DNA of 15,176 nucleotides, from NCBI GenBank assembly GCA_005239585.1, contig SBBU01000231.1, forward strand, positions 1 to 15,176, in the 5' to 3' direction. Both the position numbers and the translations under genes were made by a program. The notes below the pieces were generated by a model, which saw only the letters and a list, made by a program, of their open reading frames with translations, ran no database searches and was not told the DNA's origin. How positions within the stretch are numbered: position 1 is the stretch's first letter; each line of letters starts with the position of its first letter. This DNA is from Planctomycetaceae bacterium. Its GTDB lineage: Bacteria; Planctomycetota; MHYJ01; SBBU01. This document shows positions 13,761-15,176 of this stretch, piece by piece.

Positions 13761-14558
13761 TTGAAGGTATTTGTTGTCCTAGTATTGGTTCTTATTTGCA
13801 TACCAATTTATGCGCAACCCGTTGATTCAAAGCAGGATAATCAAGTTAAAAAGGGAGACGGTCTAGTACCAACTCAAGAGTTTTTCAAGAGAGAAGATAA
13901 CCCACAAAAGGTAGTTACAACACTCGAATTGTTTTTTCTCTTTACAATTCTGTCACTTGCCCCAGCTATCGTTGTTATGCTAACATCGTTCACTCGCATT
14001 GTGATTGTGCTTTCCTTTGTTAGAAGGGCATTGGCAACACAGGAATTGCCCCCAAATCAGGTCATTACAGGCCTATCTTTGATACTTACATTCATGGTTA
14101 TGAGTCCTACATTAAACAATATAAAAAAGGATGCGTTAGATCCATACATGAGTACAGAACCTTCAAAAGCTATCTCTCAAGATACTGCATTCAGAAAGGC
14201 GTTGGGGCATTTAAGAACGTTTATGTTTGGTCAAACAAGGTTGAAAGATATCAAGCTTTTTTTGGATATACAGAAGACACCACCGAAAGAAGAGATAAGG
14301 CAAGAGGATGTGCCGACCAGTGTCCTTGTCCCAGCTTTTGTAATAAGTGAACTCCGACGAGCATTCATTATGGGTTTTGCAATTTTCTTGCCATTCATGA
14401 TTATCGATATGGTTGTTGCTTCCACTTTGATTTCGATGGGAATGCTTGTGCTGCCTCCGATTCTTATCTCTCTGCCTTTTAAAATACTTTTATTCATACT
14501 TGTAGATGGATGGCATTTGATCATTGGTTCTCTAGTAATGAGTTTTCAGGTGCCATAA
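13761..14558 (+). CDS. fliP: Flagellar export gate protein FliP
   Basis: A 265-residue inner-membrane protein, core of the FliPQR export gate. It begins at TTG with AGGAAGAGGGGGAG directly upstream, and this start gives a proper signal peptide (MKVFVVLVLVLICIPIYA, cut before Gln19), as FliP is one of the few gate proteins made with one. Family signatures: MLTSFTRIVIVLSFVRRALATQELPPNQV (73-101), LILTFMVMSP (107-116), the soluble middle with FRKALGHLRTFMFGQTR (144-160), VLVPAFVISELRRAF (188-202), FLPFMIIDMVVAS (209-221), SMGMLVLPP (225-233) and LPFKILLFILVDGW (238-251). Length and all blocks are normal. It is followed by a 114-base gap containing a hairpin before fliQ, unusual for a gene set that is often tightly packed. 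Confidence 0.96.
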   Translation: MKVFVVLVLVLICIPIYAQPVDSKQDNQVKKGDGLVPTQEFFKREDNPQKVVTTLELFFLFTILSLAPAIVVMLTSFTRIVIVLSFVRRALATQELPPNQVITGLSLILTFMVMSPTLNNIKKDALDPYMSTEPSKAISQDTAFRKALGHLRTFMFGQTRLKDIKLFLDIQKTPPKEEIRQEDVPTSVLVPAFVISELRRAFIMGFAIFLPFMIIDMVVASTLISMGMLVLPPILISLPFKILLFILVDGWHLIIGSLVMSFQVP

Positions 14559-14581
14559 AATCCTGCCCTCTTTACAGGATT
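14559..14581 (+). other. Hairpin directly after the fliP stop
   Basis: AATCCTG (14559-14565) pairs perfectly with CAGGATT (14575-14581) around a nine-base loop, starting at the base after the stop codon. A weaker stem AAAACC/GGTTTT follows within 14582-14607 and ends in a short T-run. Together they could reduce read-through or protect the 3' end of the fliP message. Without a clear T-run after the first stem I do not call it a terminator. Confidence 0.4.
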
Positions 14582-14672
14582 AAAACCTGTGAAAAGGATG
14601 GGTTTTTATCTGGGAACTCAGCGGTTCGTCAGTGAATTTGGTTTAGCGAGATGTTTTGAAAAGGTGGAATAA

Positions 14673-14945
14673 ATGGAAGAAATGGATACTGCAATAGATA
14701 TTGCGCGTAACGCGCTTTTTGTGACTATAAAACTATCTGCTCCAGTACTCTTGATCGGCCTAGTGGTAGGTATAGTTATTAGCATAATACAGGTAGCTAC
14801 TTCAATTCAAGAACAGACACTTGCCCTCATTCCAAAGATGTTTGCTGTTGTTGCGACTCTTTTCTTAATTATGCCCTGGTTGTTGACAGTTTTAATTGAA
14901 TATACTCAGGATGTCTTTACGCAGATGATTAGGTGGTTCCCCTAG
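14673..14945 (+). CDS. fliQ: Flagellar export gate protein FliQ
   Basis: A 90-residue protein with two transmembrane helices (about 17-40 and 55-78), the usual size and topology of FliQ, which packs around the FliP-FliR core of the export gate. The conserved loop IIQVATSIQEQTLALIPK (about 38-55) matches the family pattern Q..TQI.EQTL.fiPK. AGGTGG at 14662-14667 is five bases before the ATG, a good ribosome site. The gene order fliO-fliP-fliQ-fliR is the standard one. The 127 bases to fliR (14946-15072) hold no convincing gene; only an eight-codon ORF at 14956 is seen. Confidence 0.95.
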   Translation: MEEMDTAIDIARNALFVTIKLSAPVLLIGLVVGIVISIIQVATSIQEQTLALIPKMFAVVATLFLIMPWLLTVLIEYTQDVFTQMIRWFP

Positions 14946-15072
14946 TCCCTATTCAATGAAAAATGTCGAGTTAAAAGTGTAAGATAATGTTATCGTGAGG
15001 GCTCTGGGCTTGAACGTATACAATCCATGTTACCTCGTAGCTTGCTATAGGGCTGTTCATTGATCTAAAGAT

Positions 15073-15176
15073 ATGACTCTTAATCCACTCAATTTTACAT
15101 TTAAAGAATTACAGATATTCATGCTGATATTTTTCAGGATTACCGGGGTTTTTATGTTTGCGCCAGTTCTGGGAAG
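15073..15176 (+). CDS. fliR: Flagellar export gate protein FliR, N-terminal fragment (cut by window end)
   Basis: From the ATG at 15073, 34 complete codons are visible and the frame is still open at the window edge. A stop codon 12 bases upstream in frame rules out an earlier start. The translation includes LQIFMLIFFRITGVFMFAPVLG, which matches the first transmembrane helix and the R..G....aPv.G block that opens FliR. FliR is the polytopic subunit that completes the FliP5-FliQ4-FliR1 gate. The position after fliQ agrees. Only a weak AAAG lies before the ATG. Confidence 0.88.
   Translation, partial: MTLNPLNFTFKELQIFMLIFFRITGVFMFAPVLG

Noticed and set aside
1..15176. CRISPR array, insertion sequence, tRNA or rRNA genes
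   Set aside because: I found no spaced direct-repeat series, transposase motifs, terminal inverted repeats, or cloverleaf and rRNA signatures in the window.

Overview
The window comes from a bacterial chromosome of low to moderate GC (by eye about 40 %). It carries flagellar export and filament genes, a cytoplasmic tyrosyl-tRNA synthetase and lipid II flippase MurJ, and two type IV-type prepilins. The MurJ, FliOPQR and GFTLIE pilin signatures rule out archaea and eukaryotes. Three traits suggest Planctomycetota or a close neighbour, with modest confidence and no marker gene to prove it: a secreted HEAT-like protein ending in a TGRKF...W..WW box, a 1221-residue FliD packed with hook IN motifs, and pilins with a G.V...D-type C-terminal half.

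Layout. Positions 1-1500 hold the tail of an unrecognised coiled-coil gene, a thiol (cysteine) dioxygenase and a convergent small-molecule methyltransferase. Positions 1580-6208 form a late flagellar unit: flaG, a 25-codon ORF, a giant fliD and fliS, probably led by a sigma-28-like promoter that overlaps the divergent methyltransferase promoter. Positions 6280-8606 are a secreted HEAT/beta-sandwich protein joined to tyrS by an ATGA overlap. murJ (8603-10087, minus) meets tyrS tail to tail. Positions 10221-11866 are a pilin locus: a sigma-54-type promoter, a structured leader, pilin 1, a strong terminator and paralogous pilin 2. Positions 11873-13178 (minus) are a family 2 glycosyltransferase overlapping pcm. 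From 13258 to the end is the flagellar export-gate set fliO-fliP-fliQ-fliR, with fliR cut by the window edge.

How they work together. FliO/P/Q/R build the export gate through which FliD (cap) leaves the cell, FliS chaperones flagellin and FliG-like axial modifiers such as FlaG tune the filament. The pilins would be exported by a separate type IV pilus or type II secretion machine not present here. The remaining genes are housekeeping: translation, peptidoglycan precursor flipping, protein repair and sulfur metabolism.

The points most worth a second look are the giant FliD with the same small domain apparently inserted twice at different loops of its hook IN modules; the sigma-54-driven pilin pair split by a terminator, with an abnormally long leader on the second pilin; a short well-primed ORF that may couple translation into fliD; and several start codons that sit only 5-9 bases after a predicted -10 box, suggesting leaderless transcripts.
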